64,000 bases of DNA from Pratylenchus scribneri. Taxonomy: Eukaryota; Nematoda; Chromadorea; Rhabditida; Pratylenchidae. Where the stretch lies: assembly GCA_030063045.1 (NCBI GenBank), contig JAQSEB010000023.1:5456001-5520000 (forward strand). Direction: 5' to 3'. The notes under the pieces are model-generated. The model was not told where the DNA came from and ran no database searches. It saw nothing but the letters and a program-made list of their open reading frames with translations. A program made the position numbers and the translations under genes. Below, one piece after another: positions 1 to 11,344 of this stretch; position 1 is the stretch's first letter; each line of letters starts with the position of its first letter.

Positions 1-272
1 TAATTTAATTTCCTGTTTCCTGCAAAAATCGATTTCTTAAATTTTAAAATTAACTTGCTGTGTAAATATTAAAAATTCCAATTAAATTCAACATTGAATA
101 ATCTACAAATTGGGTGGTCATGGGCCACACAAACACAAAGAATAAAAATCCCTAATTTATACTAAAAACAGCTTTACAAATATTTAAATGGGATATGTGT
201 GGTCAAATTGTGAGGATATTTAAATTCTCTGCGAAAATGGATATTCAAATTAAATTTAAAATATTCTTTAAA

Positions 273-985
273 ATGATAAAATTTCTCCTAATTAACTTAT
301 TTCTTGGAATTTTAATGATTTCAACTTGTGTAATGCCAAAATCGTTATCAATTGCCCAAAAAGATGAATTGTTAAAAAACAAAGCCGCTGGAGACAAATT
401 TTTGCCGGAATCGAATAATAATAATAATAATAAAATTGTCCGAAGGAAAAGAATGTTTTCTCCGATACAGCTACAACCATACAAAAGTACTGTCCCTACT
501 ATGCCACAAGCGCTTCAATTTTCCGGGCAACCCTTCTCCATGCAAAAATTCCCTTCAATGCAGTGGAATAGTGGCTCCTCTGTGCTACCACAACCCCCGC
601 GATATGGTAATTTTTATTTATTTAATGCAAATTTTTTATCCTCAAACTTTATGCACTCCTGCCAAAAACGAAATTAACAAAAATGGCAGTAAAATTTTGG
701 GCTTACTTGTAAATTCTAGAATTTAGCCCTCATCAGGAGGATGAATATTGTGCTAAAAAAATTTTAGCTTGTGGAGGCAAATTTTGGGAATATTTTTTAT
801 TCTAAAAATTGATAATTTCTCTTTGGGCATTTTTAAATTCTTATATTAAAATTTTATTTATTTTAGATCCTAACCAAATCTTGGCTTCATTTAATCAATT
901 ATTTAAACAAATGAATGGAGGTGGCTCTCAAAATGCTCCAAAATCATCGCCACAACATGTGAATGACCTAATCCTTGCTCCATAG
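273..985 (+). CDS. Small secreted protein precursor, unrecognised
   Basis: Two exons, 273-606 and 867-985, joined by a GT-AG intron of phase 1, give a protein of about 150 residues. The start at 273 is chosen because it opens a clear signal peptide (hydrophobic run LLINLFLGILMISTCV). Upstream in-frame ATGs at 195 and 237 would only add a charged leader. After the signal come an Asn run, a tetrabasic RRKR site suited to furin-type cleavage, then a Gln/Pro/Ser/Met-rich low-complexity segment and a C-terminal part containing FNQLFKQMNGGGSQ. A poly(A) signal AATAAA lies at 1014-1019. I recognise no family. A secreted peptide precursor or gland or cuticle product is possible, but this is inference. 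The splice sites and the stop codon are seen directly. Confidence 0.6.
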
Positions 986-1159
986 AAATATGAAAAGATT
1001 ATCCAAAAAATATAATAAACACACGATATTATTGTAAAATTAATATTAAAAAATTTTGTTTTTCTAGAAATTAATTAGAATTTTCTTTAAAAGGATTACA
1101 ATTAATTAGGATGAGGACAAAATGATAGAGAAGGATAATATAGCATAAAGGAAATGATA

Positions 1160-2150
1160 AACATTTTGGTGCTGTGGCGTTTCCTAAAAAGTGCCAAATT
1201 GTTGAAATTCCTAAAAAAGTGCCAAATTGTTGAAATTCCTAAAAAAAGTGCCAAATTGTTGAAATTCCTAAAAAAAAGTGCCAAATTGTTGAATTTCCTC
1301 AAAAAAGTGCCAAAAAAAGTAAGTGCCAAAATAATAAATAAATGAGAAATATTGCAAAATTTTGTGTCGTTATAAAATTTCTCGAGATGTATTAAAAAAT
1401 ATAATAACCAGATAAAGGGAGATTAAGCCGGATAATGGGGGATTAAGAGGTATAAAGGTTTAAAATGGCGGCATTAAGTAGGAAATGGGTCAGAGATGAA
1501 AGGGAAGCGTGCCGAAGATACTTGGTCCGGGCCAGAGGCACGGGGGTACGCAGGATTAAATCGGATAAAGAGGGATTAAGCCGGATTAAGCGGGATTAAG
1601 ATTCAAAATTGAGGGATTAAGGTACAAAATGGATCCGAGATGAAGGGTAAGTGTACCGAAGGCACATGGACTGGGCCGGGAGGCCGTAATGAGCGGGATT
1701 AAGCCAGTCAAAGGGGGATTAAGCAGGATTAAGAGGGTTTAATGTTCAAAATGGAATGAATAAGGTACAAAATAATTCGGAGGTAAATGATAAGCGTGCC
1801 GAAGGCACGTGGGTCTTGCCTGAAGCCCGGAAGTGATGCCAGATAAGGGAGATTAAGCCGGATTAAGAGGGATAAAGGTCTAAAATGAAGGATTAAGGTA
1901 CAAGCGAACATCGAATATTTATTTCAAACCATTCAATTTTACCTTTATTAACAATTTTGCAATATTTCTCATTTATTTATTATTTTGGCACTTACTTTTT
2001 TTGGCACTTTTTTGAGGAAATTCAACAATTTGGCACTTTTTCTAGGAATTTCAACAATTTGGCACTTTTTTTTAGGAATTTCAACAATTTGGCACTTTTT
2101 TAGGAATTTCAACAATTTGGCACTTTTTAGGAAACGCACAACCACGAACA
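1160..2150. mobile_element. Foldback / long inverted-repeat element
   Basis: The left arm (about 1170-1365) consists of tandem copies of a 25-30 bp unit containing GTGCCAAATTGTTGAAATTC. The right arm (about 1950-2140) is its reverse complement, down to the inner border AATAATAAATAAATGAGAAATATTGC. Outer ends share GCGTTTCCTAAAAAGTGCC. The loop (1366-1950) is richer in G and carries degenerate GGATTAAG tandem repeats. No transposase is present, so it is non-autonomous. I could not see a convincing target-site duplication. Confidence 0.75.
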
Positions 2151-2533
2151 TTTTTAAAATTCGGTTTTAGTCTAAATATTGGTTTAAAATTTAATTATTA
2201 AAGTAACTATCCCCCACTTACATAAGAAATTTGATTTAATTTTTCATAAAATAACGAAAAAATCAAACAAAAATTAAAACTTAAATATCATCATTTTCTA
2301 AACCTTAACCAAAGAGAGAAATTCCCAATAAAATTGGTTTCGCAGTATATCAATTTAAATTAATGAAATTGTGTAAATTTTATCCAAATATTGTCGTTTT
2401 CGAAACTTTGAATTTATTTCAAATTAAATGCATTTGCTTGTATCGAAATTTATAAAGAAAAAAGTGATATTTCGTTGAATTTGAATTTATTTCCAAAAAT
2501 GAAATTATTCGTTCATCCAATTGCCCCAATAAT
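2151..2533. other. Intergenic spacer, nothing recognised
   Basis: AT-rich sequence between the foldback element and the stop codon of the minus-strand HSP70-like gene. No ORF, repeat or RNA gene is apparent. Confidence 0.6.
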
Positions 2534-5500
2534 TCATTCATCAATATTTGACTGACGACCGGATTTCTCACTCGAAACATGGAAAATCTGAATTAAAAAG
2601 GTGTGTTTGAATTAATTAATGTTCGAAATTAAGCAAACCCCATTAGCATCAATTTCGAGGCTAAGACGCAGAAAATTTTTGCCAAAAGTGTGAGCATTAT
2701 CGTTGAACAAGGAAATACACTTATTGTGAAGCAAATGATCCCCGTCTTCGTCTTCTGCATAACAGCCATCCAATTTTTCGAGGGCACAATTCACGTCTTC
2801 TTTGAACTGAAAAAATTATACCTCGGCTACATAAAAAACGCATGCAGAAAAACTGCAAATTTTATGTAGCCACCCAGCAATTTGCAGAAACTGCATGCAG
2901 AAAAAAAGTATGCAGAAAAACTGCATGCCTTTTTTATGTAGCCACTCAAATTTTCTGCAAATTTGGAAACATCCATTCCCAGTGGCCCACGATTGGGAAC
3001 ATTGCCGAGGGTAATATTCACCATAATTTCCCTTCAATCAAACGGCATTCAGAAGTTCAACAATCCTTCGATGATGGAATTTTAATTTTTTTTCAGAAAA
3101 TTGTGAAAGTTTACAAAAAAATAAATTTAATAAATAACCACAAAATATTCTTTATATTTTTATATTTAGAAAATATTTATTCCAAATAAGTTCAATACGA
3201 TTAAAAATAAATTGTAATACATTAATTGAGTAAAAAGTGTTTACAATTTCTCAAATCATTCGTTCTTGCCATGGCACTGATCCAATTTCTGAGTTGAAAT
3301 ATTCGAGTAAATGTTGGCGCATTGTTTTCGCATCCTTTGGCCAATTTGCTGCGCGATTTGGAATTTGTTGACCTTGCTGAAGTGGCACATTTCCGCCCAA
3401 AATTCTGCGCCATATGCCATTTTGGCCATCCAAGTCTTCGTTGATAGCACGATCAGCCAATAATTCTGGACGATACTTTCCTTTGCATTCATCAATCAGA
3501 AAATTGTGAAGCACGAGGATGGCACGAACAATCCAATTGGCATTCTCCACCGATGTCTCTATTGGTTTCAGCAATAGGCGCCACTTTGCACAGATTATGC
3601 CGAAAACATTTTCAATTATTCTTCGTGCGCGAGAAATTCTTTAAAAATTTTTTTAAATTTTTAAAACCCATTCTTATAATTGAACCTGTAATTGTAAATG
3701 CGTTGCTCATGTGAAAGATCGGCTCCAGAAAAAGGTTTCATGATCGCCAGCGACAATGGAAAAGCGGCATCCGCCACAATGAAATGGTGCACGACGGGGC
3801 TTTGATCATCCATGCCTGGAAGAATTTTTGGTCCTGGGATGCCGAGGTTTCCATTGTCCAATTTTTGTAATTGGTTCAAAATTAAGCTAAAAAATTTTTT
3901 TAAAAGCACCATTGGATAAAGCATAGTCGAAAACCCCCGACGAAATTTTTCGGGATCGAAATTCCTACATTTTCATATGCGTTCAAAACTTGCAGAAAAA
4001 AATTTTCTGCAAAAAAATGATCGGCCGATCATTTCCAATTTTCTGCAAATGCGTCTACTTTTTTGCAGAAAACGCATTTTTATGTAGCCACCCAATTTTG
4101 CAGAAGACGCATTGCGTTTTCTGCAATGCAGAAGACGCATTTTTATGTAGCCACCCAATTTGCAGTTTTTCTGCATGCGTCTACTTTTTTGCAGAAAACG
4201 CATTTTTATGTAGCCACCCAAATTTGCAGAAAAAACGCATGCAGCAAATGCCCTCCTCTTTTTCCATTATCTTTTTTGCTGCAAAAAATTTGCGTTTTTT
4301 ATGTAGCCGAGGTATTATAAATTAATGAAATCAATTATTACTCTATGAACTCAAATTTCTTAAAATATGAGGCCATACTTATTTTAAAAAATTTCTAAAA
4401 ATTTTTTCTTGCCTTCATTTGGAATGTTTGCTGATCATCGAAGACACTATAAAATGTAATACTTTTCTGGCAAGGATATTGGCTGAATTTGGGAAAAATC
4501 ATTGTTTGGGTGTTGGCCTCCAAATAATGGCAATAAATTGGATGGCAGAGAAGTTCAACAATTTGGATGGGCGAATTCTTAGATTAAAGAGAAATATTTT
4601 TTAAAATAAAATTAACCAAAAACTTACGCCATTTTCAGTATCAACATTTTCCGATGAGTAATAAAGGCAGCCTTTAACGCACAATGAATTTGCATCCAAT
4701 CCAAGTGCGTGGATTTGCGAATCGTTAATGCCCAATTCATTCTGAATAATAAAATTAAAATCAATAATCAATTCAGTTGGGCATATTATATTTCATTGTT
4801 AAGTAAAGTAACGTAACCTAGTTTTATTTTAGTGATTACTCTTATTAAATATATAAATGGTCAGTTTTAATATAAATATTCCTTTACTCACTTGAATTTT
4901 CAATGCCAAATAATCAATTCGATAATTGCCCAGGATAAGAACATGAAAATCGTCAATTTTCGAGCCAAAAGCCAAGGCAAAATTATCGCCATCGAAATTG
5001 AAATTCATCTCAAAAGCATTGAATTCTTTTTTGCCCAAAATTGTTAATTTGTTTTGATGAATTTTTGCAAAGCACGTTTCCAATGAACGAGGGCTGCTAT
5101 TGATGATCCAAATGAATCCATGCTTCTCAATTTTTGTCAATCGTTTTTGGCGGCAAAATCCAAGAGCAACTGAAATCAATTCATTAGTGAGCCTTTTAAA
5201 ATTTTTTCTAGAGAATTTCTAAGATCAGAGTGGATGTTTTTATTGACCCCAAACCACATCAGTAATTGAATTGTTTCAATTCAAATCAGTAAATTGCATT
5301 TTCGATTGTTAAAGAAAATGTGTTTTCGATAGTATGTTTTTGATTGTAAATGTATTTTCGAGTGAGTGTTTTGGATTGTAGGTTTTTGTGATTGTAATTG
5401 TGTTTTAGTTTGTAAATGTGTTTTCGATTGTAATTGTGTTTTGGATTGTAACTGTGTTTTCGATTGTAATTGTGTTTTCGATTGTAATTGTGTTTTCGAT

Positions 5501-6943
5501 TGTAATTGTATTTTCGATTGTAAATGTATTTTCGATTATAATTGTGTTTTCGATTGTAATTGTGTTTTCAATTGTAAATGTAATATTTTTTTTTAGATTG
5601 TAAATGTGTTTTAGATTTTAATTGTTTTCAAATGTAAATGTAATATTTTAGATTGTAAATGTGTTTTCGAGTGAGTGTTTTGGAATTTAATTGCTTTCGA
5701 TTGTAAATGTGTTTTGGATTGTAATTGTCATACATTTTATATCAGTTATCGGTGAATTAACACATACCCGCTGTTTGGCCATTCAAAAAATGGATTTTCT
5801 CAAAACCAGCGAATGATTTTAATGCGCCCATGAATTCTCTTCTTTGTCCAATATTCCAATGGTCGGGAATAGCGAATACTCCTTGGCCAATTCGTTCAGT
5901 TTCCATTTTGTGCTGAAAATTATAGAAAAGTAATTATAGTTTTTGGGATACAACAGACCAAATTTTCAATTCTGGAACAAATTTCCTTGACTGAATTAGC
6001 AAGTGCCTTACTCTCGGCAACATCCAAAGGATCTGCAAAATTCAAACTTTTTTTTTCTCCAAATATTTTCCATATCATTTTGGCACTGGCATGAAAGGCA
6101 ATTCATCACATTTGTTGCCGGGTCGAGCCAACCACAAAATGTGATCTTCCCATTGGAACAATCAAATCCGGCGACCAATTTGGAAAGCGCTAGAGAAATG
6201 TGGATTGGAAAATTATGCATTAAAAATGATCTAAATTGGATACCTTTCTTCTCTGTTTTTCTATTGAATTGTTCTTCCTTATCTTTCGCTTCATCCTCCA
6301 AATTGTGCTCTTCATCCTTTGTTTCATTCTTATCATTATTTTCCAATTGTTCTTCATCTTTTTCTTCATTCTCCATTTTTTCCTCTTCTTTCGTTTCGTT
6401 TTCCATCTGATCTTCATCCTTTACTTCATCTTCCATCTCATCCTCATCATCTTGTGTTACATCCGTATCATAATTTTCCAATTGCTTTTCATCCTTTGCT
6501 TCATCTTCCACCTTGTCCTCATTCTTTGCTTCATGTTCCATATTTTCCAATTGTTCAGCAAATGGCACTGAAAAATGTTTGTACTTAAGTCATTAGATAA
6601 AATTACTTTGAGTTCCTGCGTCCTTTCCAACAATTGAGATCGGCTCATTTTCCCCAAATCCAAAGATTCCAAAAGAATTGGTCAACGCAGTTTCGCTTTG
6701 TTCCATCAGATGAAGATAATCTTAAATTATTTATTAATGAATTTTATATTAATTAATTGTTTTACCTGGATCAGAGTTATGCATTGAAGATTGTTGCTGG
6801 TTCATTTGGCTTTTTCCAATGCTTTCATCCAAAAATTCATTCCCATTTTCATAATCAACATTGTCGACAATTTCAATATCACTGCCCGCTTCGCTGTCAT
6901 CTTCCGCCGGTTTTGAAGCGGCCGATGAGAAAAAATTAAACAT
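2534..6943 (-). CDS. Divergent HSP70-like protein with acidic insert (paralog A)
   Basis: Minus-strand exons, 5' to 3': 6943-6766, 6720-6607, 6567-6244, 6189-5959, 5912-5768, 5169-4892, 4741-4628, 4577-4413, 2806-2637, 2587-2534. The HSP70 order is recognisable. LNGQTAVALGF matches the EPTAAALAYG segment. The exon 4577-4413 matches the start of the substrate-binding domain. SLEIDANGIFHVSS matches the FDIDANGILNVSA strand. An Asp/Glu/Lys-rich stretch of about 100 residues (6567-6244) precedes the ATPase core. The phosphate-loop position reads GFDCSNG rather than GIDLGTT, so ATPase activity is doubtful. The frame breaks once at an A9 run (near 6049), probably an assembly indel. The intron after 4413 starts GC and holds the Harbinger element. 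The protein ends after the beta-sandwich, without a full lid. It may be a pseudo-chaperone or co-chaperone. Confidence 0.65.
2819..4314. mobile_element. PIF/Harbinger DNA transposon, internally deleted
   Basis: The 24-bp terminal inverted repeats start TACCTCGGCTACATAAAAAA at 2819 and end with the reverse complement at 4314. They are flanked by the 3-bp duplication TTA (2816-2818 and 4315-4317), the Harbinger signature. Sub-terminal copies of TTTTATGTAGCCACCCA next to TGCAGAAAA motifs fill 2840-2960 and 4040-4240. The element lies in an intron of HSP70-like paralog A and carries a 5'-truncated transposase on the minus strand. Confidence 0.88.
3251..3960 (-). pseudogene. Harbinger (DDE_Tnp_4) transposase, 5'-truncated
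   Basis: Minus-strand remnant of a HARBI1-type nuclease. The upstream part (about 3960-3679) encodes LGIPGPKILPG and VADAAFPL, the latter carrying the second catalytic Asp. A 54-bp intron follows. The downstream exon (about 3642-3251) encodes RRIIENVFGIICAKWRLL with the catalytic Glu, followed by a HNFLIDE segment and a stop at 3251-3253. Only about 350 bp separate the first readable residues from the 5' TIR, so the N-terminal half, including the first catalytic Asp and any helix-turn-helix, is absent. The copy is therefore dead or mobilised only in trans. Confidence 0.8.
5290..5740. repeat. 18-bp tandem minisatellite (TTTTCGATTGTAATTGTG)
   Basis: About 20 imperfect copies of an 18-bp unit with TTTTCGATTGTAATTGTG as the commonest form, inside the intron 5170-5767 of HSP70-like paralog A. 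The unit length is a multiple of three, so a Cys/Val/Phe-rich ORF appears on the plus strand. It is a repeat artefact. Confidence 0.85.
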
Positions 6944-7254
6944 TGCTCAATTAGAAGAAAACGAAACCAATAATTCCTATGATTTAAAATAAATTAAAAT
7001 ATAAATGATGTAAAATTTCGAGATATTTCAGGATTTTTAATCCAATTATTAAATGAATTAATGAAAATGTGTGCTGTAAGTTTTATTCAAATGTGTTTAA
7101 TAAAGAAGGAATGACGACAACTTGTTATAAAGTTGTGAAAAGTGAAATTTATAATAAAGGATGTCAACTTGTCATAAATTGTAAAACAAAATTAAATCGA
7201 ATTTCTCAACTCAATATGTAATCCTTCTTTTAATCTTGCCGTATGGAAATCATC
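6944..7254. other. Short spacer between two HSP70-like genes
   Basis: 311 bp between the stop of paralog B and the start of paralog A, both on the minus strand. The short gap and shared orientation would fit a nematode operon or a simple tandem duplication. No splice-leader acceptor could be assigned with confidence. Confidence 0.4.
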
Positions 7255-8121
7255 TCAATTAATTGCATTCAGAAGAAAACGGAAATTGACAAGACGATTC
7301 TCAAATTCCTCAAATTTAGCATTCGGATTATGCTCGACCCAATCCTCGAATTTTTTCGTGATTGCCAGAATACGCGGATCATTGCACTGGAATGAAATAA
7401 AATATTAAAATTATTATTTCATGTTAATATTAAATGCCTTGTATTTGGCTCGTTCGATCGCCGAGATCAATTCAGTTTTCTTTTTGATGCGTTTCTCCTC
7501 ACGAAAATCAGCCAAATGGTGCAATTCGGCGTCATGAATCATTTGGTCAACTTTGTCCGAGTCGATTCGTTTTTCCTATAAAAATTCTTAAAAATAAATT
7601 TAAATACTGTTTCAACCTTATAATTGGTGTTCATTTTGGCGATATTGTTCTTATGAGTTGCCTCAGCATGCAAAATCCCATCTTTGTCAATTGACAATTT
7701 GAGTTTGACCAACACATCCCCAGCTGCTCCCTTTGGAAGATTATAGAGAGTAAAATCACTGAGATGGTTGTTCTCCAATGCCAATTTGCGTTCACCTTCG
7801 TAAATCTAAATAATTAAAATAAAATTCTATTTCATGAATTATTTGATTCCCCTATTACATCTAATGCCATTATTTGTTGATCATTAAACACAGTACAACG
7901 AATTTTCTCATTGGAACAAGGGATTTTAGTACCTCGGCGAATTATTGGACAAAATAAACCACCATTGGTTTTGATGCCAATGGACAGAGGACAAATCTCA
8001 ACCAGATTCATTGAGGGCAATTGAGCCTGAAAAATATAGAAATTGAGTTAGTTGTTAATGTTTTTATTATCATAAACCTAATAATTTAAATTCAAATAAT
8101 GAAAAAGTCAATTAAATAAGT

Positions 8122-8384
8122 ATCCTATTATCGGGAGGGGGGGGGGATGATGATGATAAAAAATATGATGCTAATGAGGACAATGAATATGAGTTGATTC
8201 GTCTTTTCCTCATCATCGATATCACCATCTTTTTCATCCTCTTTATCATCATCCTCATCTTCTTCATCACCTTCCTTTTCATATCCTCGCTTTATCTTCT
8301 TCATCCTCATTTTCATCTTTCTTATCATCTTAATCATCATCTTTCATCTTCTTCGCAATTCCCCCCTCCCACCGATAATAGGAA
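8122..8384. mobile_element. Foldback element with ATC/GAT microsatellite core
   Basis: Ends TCCTATTATCGGGAGGGGGG (8122) and the inverted CCTCCCACCGATAATAGGA (to 8384) flank a GAT/ATC-rich core, inside the intron 8027-8454 of HSP70-like paralog B. It has no coding capacity. Confidence 0.6.
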
Positions 8385-8801
8385 AGTATAAAAAGATTTG
8401 GATATTCATTAAAATTTGAAATCAATCAAATTCATCGAACTCGGTTTGGTTTACCTTCATTTGTTCATCCAATTGGGCACCAACAATGGCCGCTCCTTTG
8501 GCAATTGCATGCATCGGTTCCAGACGTTTGATTTTGTCAGAAGTAAACCCATTTTCCTCCAACATATCCAATAGAATAGGAGTGCAGGAAGAGCCGCCAG
8601 TCATTTGAAGTACTTGAATTTGGGTAGGGCTCAATCCGGCGGAGTCAGTGTTTCATTGACTGTTTCGATCACTTCATTCAACTGATCTTCCACCAAATCT
8701 TCATATTCCTTTCGGGTCAGATGAACTTCGCCTTTGATGCCAATTTTGTAAAGGAGGTCAATACTGAAATAAATTTGATAAAATATTATTGAGCTATTTA
8801 G

Positions 8802-8962
8802 TAGAGATCGGACCAATATTATCAAGATTTGGTCAAGATCAAATCAATATTTATCAAGAGACCTTGATATCAAGATCTTGATTGAATTTTTTTGGGCATT
8901 TCGTCAAGATTTATCAAGATCTTGGGTTTAATATCCTGATTGACCATTCTGTCCGATCTCTA
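8802..8962. mobile_element. hAT-like MITE, 161 bp
   Basis: Inverted ends TAGAGATCGGAC / GTCCGATCTCTA flanked by a perfect 8-bp duplication CTATTTAG (8794-8801 and 8963-8970). An 8-bp target duplication with a TA-starting TIR fits the hAT superfamily. The interior repeats TCAAGATC motifs in both orientations. It lies in an intron of HSP70-like paralog B. Confidence 0.82.
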
Positions 8963-8973
8963 CTATTTAGATG

Positions 8974-9113
8974 CTATTGCAGTTTACGGGCTGGAAGAAA
9001 AAAAGATGAAGATGATGTTAAAGAAGATGATGAAGAAGATCATTTTTAGCTTCATCTCATCTTCTCCCCATCATCCTCATCCTTTTTCCTTTCCAGCCCC
9101 TAAACTGCAATAG
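8974..9113. mobile_element. Small foldback element
   Basis: CTATTGCAGTTTACGGGCTGG (8974) faces CCAGCCCCTAAACTGCAATAG (to 9113). Between them lies a GAAGATGATG / CATCTTCTCC inverted core. It directly follows the hAT-like MITE in the same intron. The target duplication is unclear. Confidence 0.6.
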
Positions 9114-9467
9114 TACCCCAATTTATAATACCTGGATTTTTGCTGAATGGACAAATCGATTTTAATGCGTTCGCATTCCTCAAGCAGCACTTGCATATTT
9201 CGTTTGACACGACGGCATTTATGAGGATCACATTTTGGGGCACATTCTTTGCAATGAGTGCAATCATATCCAAATTGCGTCTTGATCCGTTTGACCATTT
9301 CCTTTCGAACCAGCTCGTCCAAGTCTCGTCCGCCCAACCATTTTCGACCACATGCGGCCAACACTTCGAATTCATTGTTTTCCACTTTCAGAATGGAAAC
9401 ATCCAATGTGCCCCGCCAAAATCCAACACCAGCATTTTGAAACCATCCAAACGCAAATGTTTGAAGC

Positions 9468-9780
9468 TGTGACGATCAAAAGGATTGTGAATTCGAGGAT
9501 TTGGAAAGAATTGGAAAAAACATGAAATATTTTAAATTATTGCATCATTTTTATTGAAGGGGCGGGACTCTCGAGCCAAGCCTCTTCTTTTTGGACTCTT
9601 TCAGTTAGTTAGGCTTGCATCCCCAACTGGCGAGGCTCGAGAGAACCGGCCCTGAATATTTCCCCATTTCTATTTCAATTGAATATTAAATAAATATTTT
9701 GGAATCAATTATTGTATATGATTTGGACATCAAGGGGGAAAGTCAGTTTATCACCTAGTCGGCCATTCGGTTCGGCTACA
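9468..9780 (+). repeat. 5' LTR
   Basis: 313 bp, starts TGTGACGATC and ends CGGCTACA. It contains a 10-bp inverted repeat CTCTCGAGCC ... GGCTCGAGAG around a loop of about 60 bp, and AATAAA inside TTAAATAAATATT, a likely polyadenylation signal. It matches the 3' LTR base for base on reading. Confidence 0.92.
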
Positions 9781-9782
9781 AT

Positions 9783-9800
9783 TGGAGGAGCCGCCCATCT
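9783..9800 (+). promoter_or_regulatory. Putative tRNA primer-binding site
   Basis: TGGAGGAGCCGCCCATCT begins 2 bp after the LTR. The TGG start complements a tRNA 3' CCA end, as expected for a primer-binding site. Which tRNA it matches cannot be decided without a search. Confidence 0.5.
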
Positions 9801-10030
9801 CGTCCCGTCAGTTGAGTGATGTTTCTAATGCTTATTAGTTGCTTTGAATATTTTTAAGATAATTTATTAAAATATTATTAAAGCGTAAATAAATGTGATA
9901 AGTGAAATAAAATAGTGAATGCAAATTTTCCTTTTCTCTTCATTCTTTTCGCCCCAAGCCAAATTAGACAGAGTTGTTCACTGGATTCGCCAAAGGAACA
10001 TTTTCCTAGCGAAAGGGTCTATTTTAAAAA

Positions 10031-10442
10031 TCATGGCCAAAATGCTACCCAATTATGAGCCGGCATAGGAATCCGATAAGTCGGAGTAGGAAGTTCATAA
10101 ATGCCAGTTTTTTGACGCTTTTGGAGGAGAAATAGATGAATCACAATATTGGCGAGCAAAAGGAGAATGAGCAAAACAATTCCAAAACCAATGAGGAAGC
10201 CATAACCAAAAAAGGCCGGAGGCGATGAGCAGAACACGGGTTCATAAAGCCTTGAGAAATACAATAAGATTTACTTTTTCCCAAACACAATACCCAACAG
10301 GATGATAGCAAATCTGATTCCCGGGACAGTCACAATGGATCCCAACCTCCCACCCGAGAAATTGATGAGGAGGAGAAGAATCGGCATCAGAATTAGCGGA
10401 AATAATAGGAAAAAAAGCCAAAATAAAGAATAAGAAGAACAT
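10031..10442 (-). CDS. Antisense small Cys-rich membrane protein in retroelement leader
   Basis: Opposite to gag, a start at 10442 opens a signal peptide (FFLFFILAFFPIISA) and a short Cys-rich ectodomain with the spacing C-D-C-P-x4-C-x5-YC (HCDCPGNQICYHPVGYC). In a second minus-strand frame, 10264-10031, there follows a strong membrane segment (LIGFGIVLLILLLLANIVI) and a tail of about 30 residues ending NWVAFWP. The two frames meet near 10270. A GTAAAT...CAAG stretch there is only 24 bp, too short for a comfortable intron, so either a one-base error or unusual splicing is needed. The ectodomain-membrane-tail order suggests a single-pass surface protein. I recognise no family. It could be a captured host gene or chance ORFs in the leader. 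Confidence 0.35.
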
Positions 10443-10661
10443 TTTGAGAAAAACAATTTTGTTGGGGAAGGTTTTGATAAAATGAAAGTTGAAAAATGAA
10501 GGTTAAAGCGCGAATAGGATAGGAATTTAAAGGGGATAAACATCTGGCAATAAAAGGTTAAGGTTGGTGAAAAGCGAATAATGGGAAAAGTACGAGTTTC
10601 GACCCTGCCCATTGACTCTTTCGATTAATACAAACTAACCCCCAGAGCGGGTCTCATCAGA

Positions 10662-10829
10662 ATGGACTCTGGGGGCGATATAACAATAATTGAAGAAATA
10701 AAAAAGGAAATTAGCCTGAAAAATGATAAATTTGATGGAAATAAAATAAGGGAGAAAATGGAGAATATTTTTGACGTTTTTTTTAGGGAATTGCAATGGG
10801 AATACGGTAGCATTGGGGAAGGAAATTAA
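10662..10829 (+). CDS. Short leader ORF upstream of gag
   Basis: A 55-codon ORF starting at ATG 10662 (begins MDSGGDITIIEEIKK, ends YGSIGEGN). It is acidic and probably helical. Its position between the primer-binding site and gag would fit an upstream leader ORF or a 5' exon of Gag. No family is recognised and it may be chance. Confidence 0.25.
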   Translation: MDSGGDITIIEEIKKEISLKNDKFDGNKIREKMENIFDVFFRELQWEYGSIGEGN

Positions 10830-11344
10830 ATGGCGCCTATTTTGCAGAATAATACATTTTCTGAATGGAAATAGCTATTTCTGGAATTGGAAAATAAAAA
10901 ATGCAATTACGTTTTGGGGACTTCATCGTAAAACCCCTTATGGCCATTCCGTTGGGAGTACTCGCAAACTCTATTAAACTGGAAAAATGGAAATTTTAAT
11001 TAAAGAGAGCTCTCCTTTTTTTGTTTTTACGGTATAATTGTGGCCCAAATTTTGGCCCAATATAAGGAATGGAGGGGGAAGCGGCCCTCCCCTCACTCTC
11101 ATTCCTAAAACCCCCAAATTAAAAAATTCAGCGTTTTCCATTGCGAAAAAAGTATAACCTAAGAGAAAATCCGCAAAAAACTCAAAAATTTTCTCCATCG
11201 AATTGGGCGGCTTCATCTAGTTCAGGAGGAACAAAACAGCCAAAAAAGGAGCCGCCAAGCTCGGGAAACGGTTCGGAGAGCGATCCGGAAGGATCAAGTA
11301 AGCGAAAATTTGGAAAAAGTGGAAAAAGGGAAAGAACTAAGAAA

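Noticed and set aside
5366..5603. Cys/Val-rich ORFs
   Set aside because: Produced by an 18-bp tandem repeat within an intron.
6236..6588. Plus-strand Phe/Ile/Leu-rich ORFs
   Set aside because: Shadows of the minus-strand acidic exon of the HSP70-like gene.
8128..8391. Acidic ORFs of Asp/Glu runs
   Set aside because: They arise from GAT/ATC microsatellite sequence in a foldback element.
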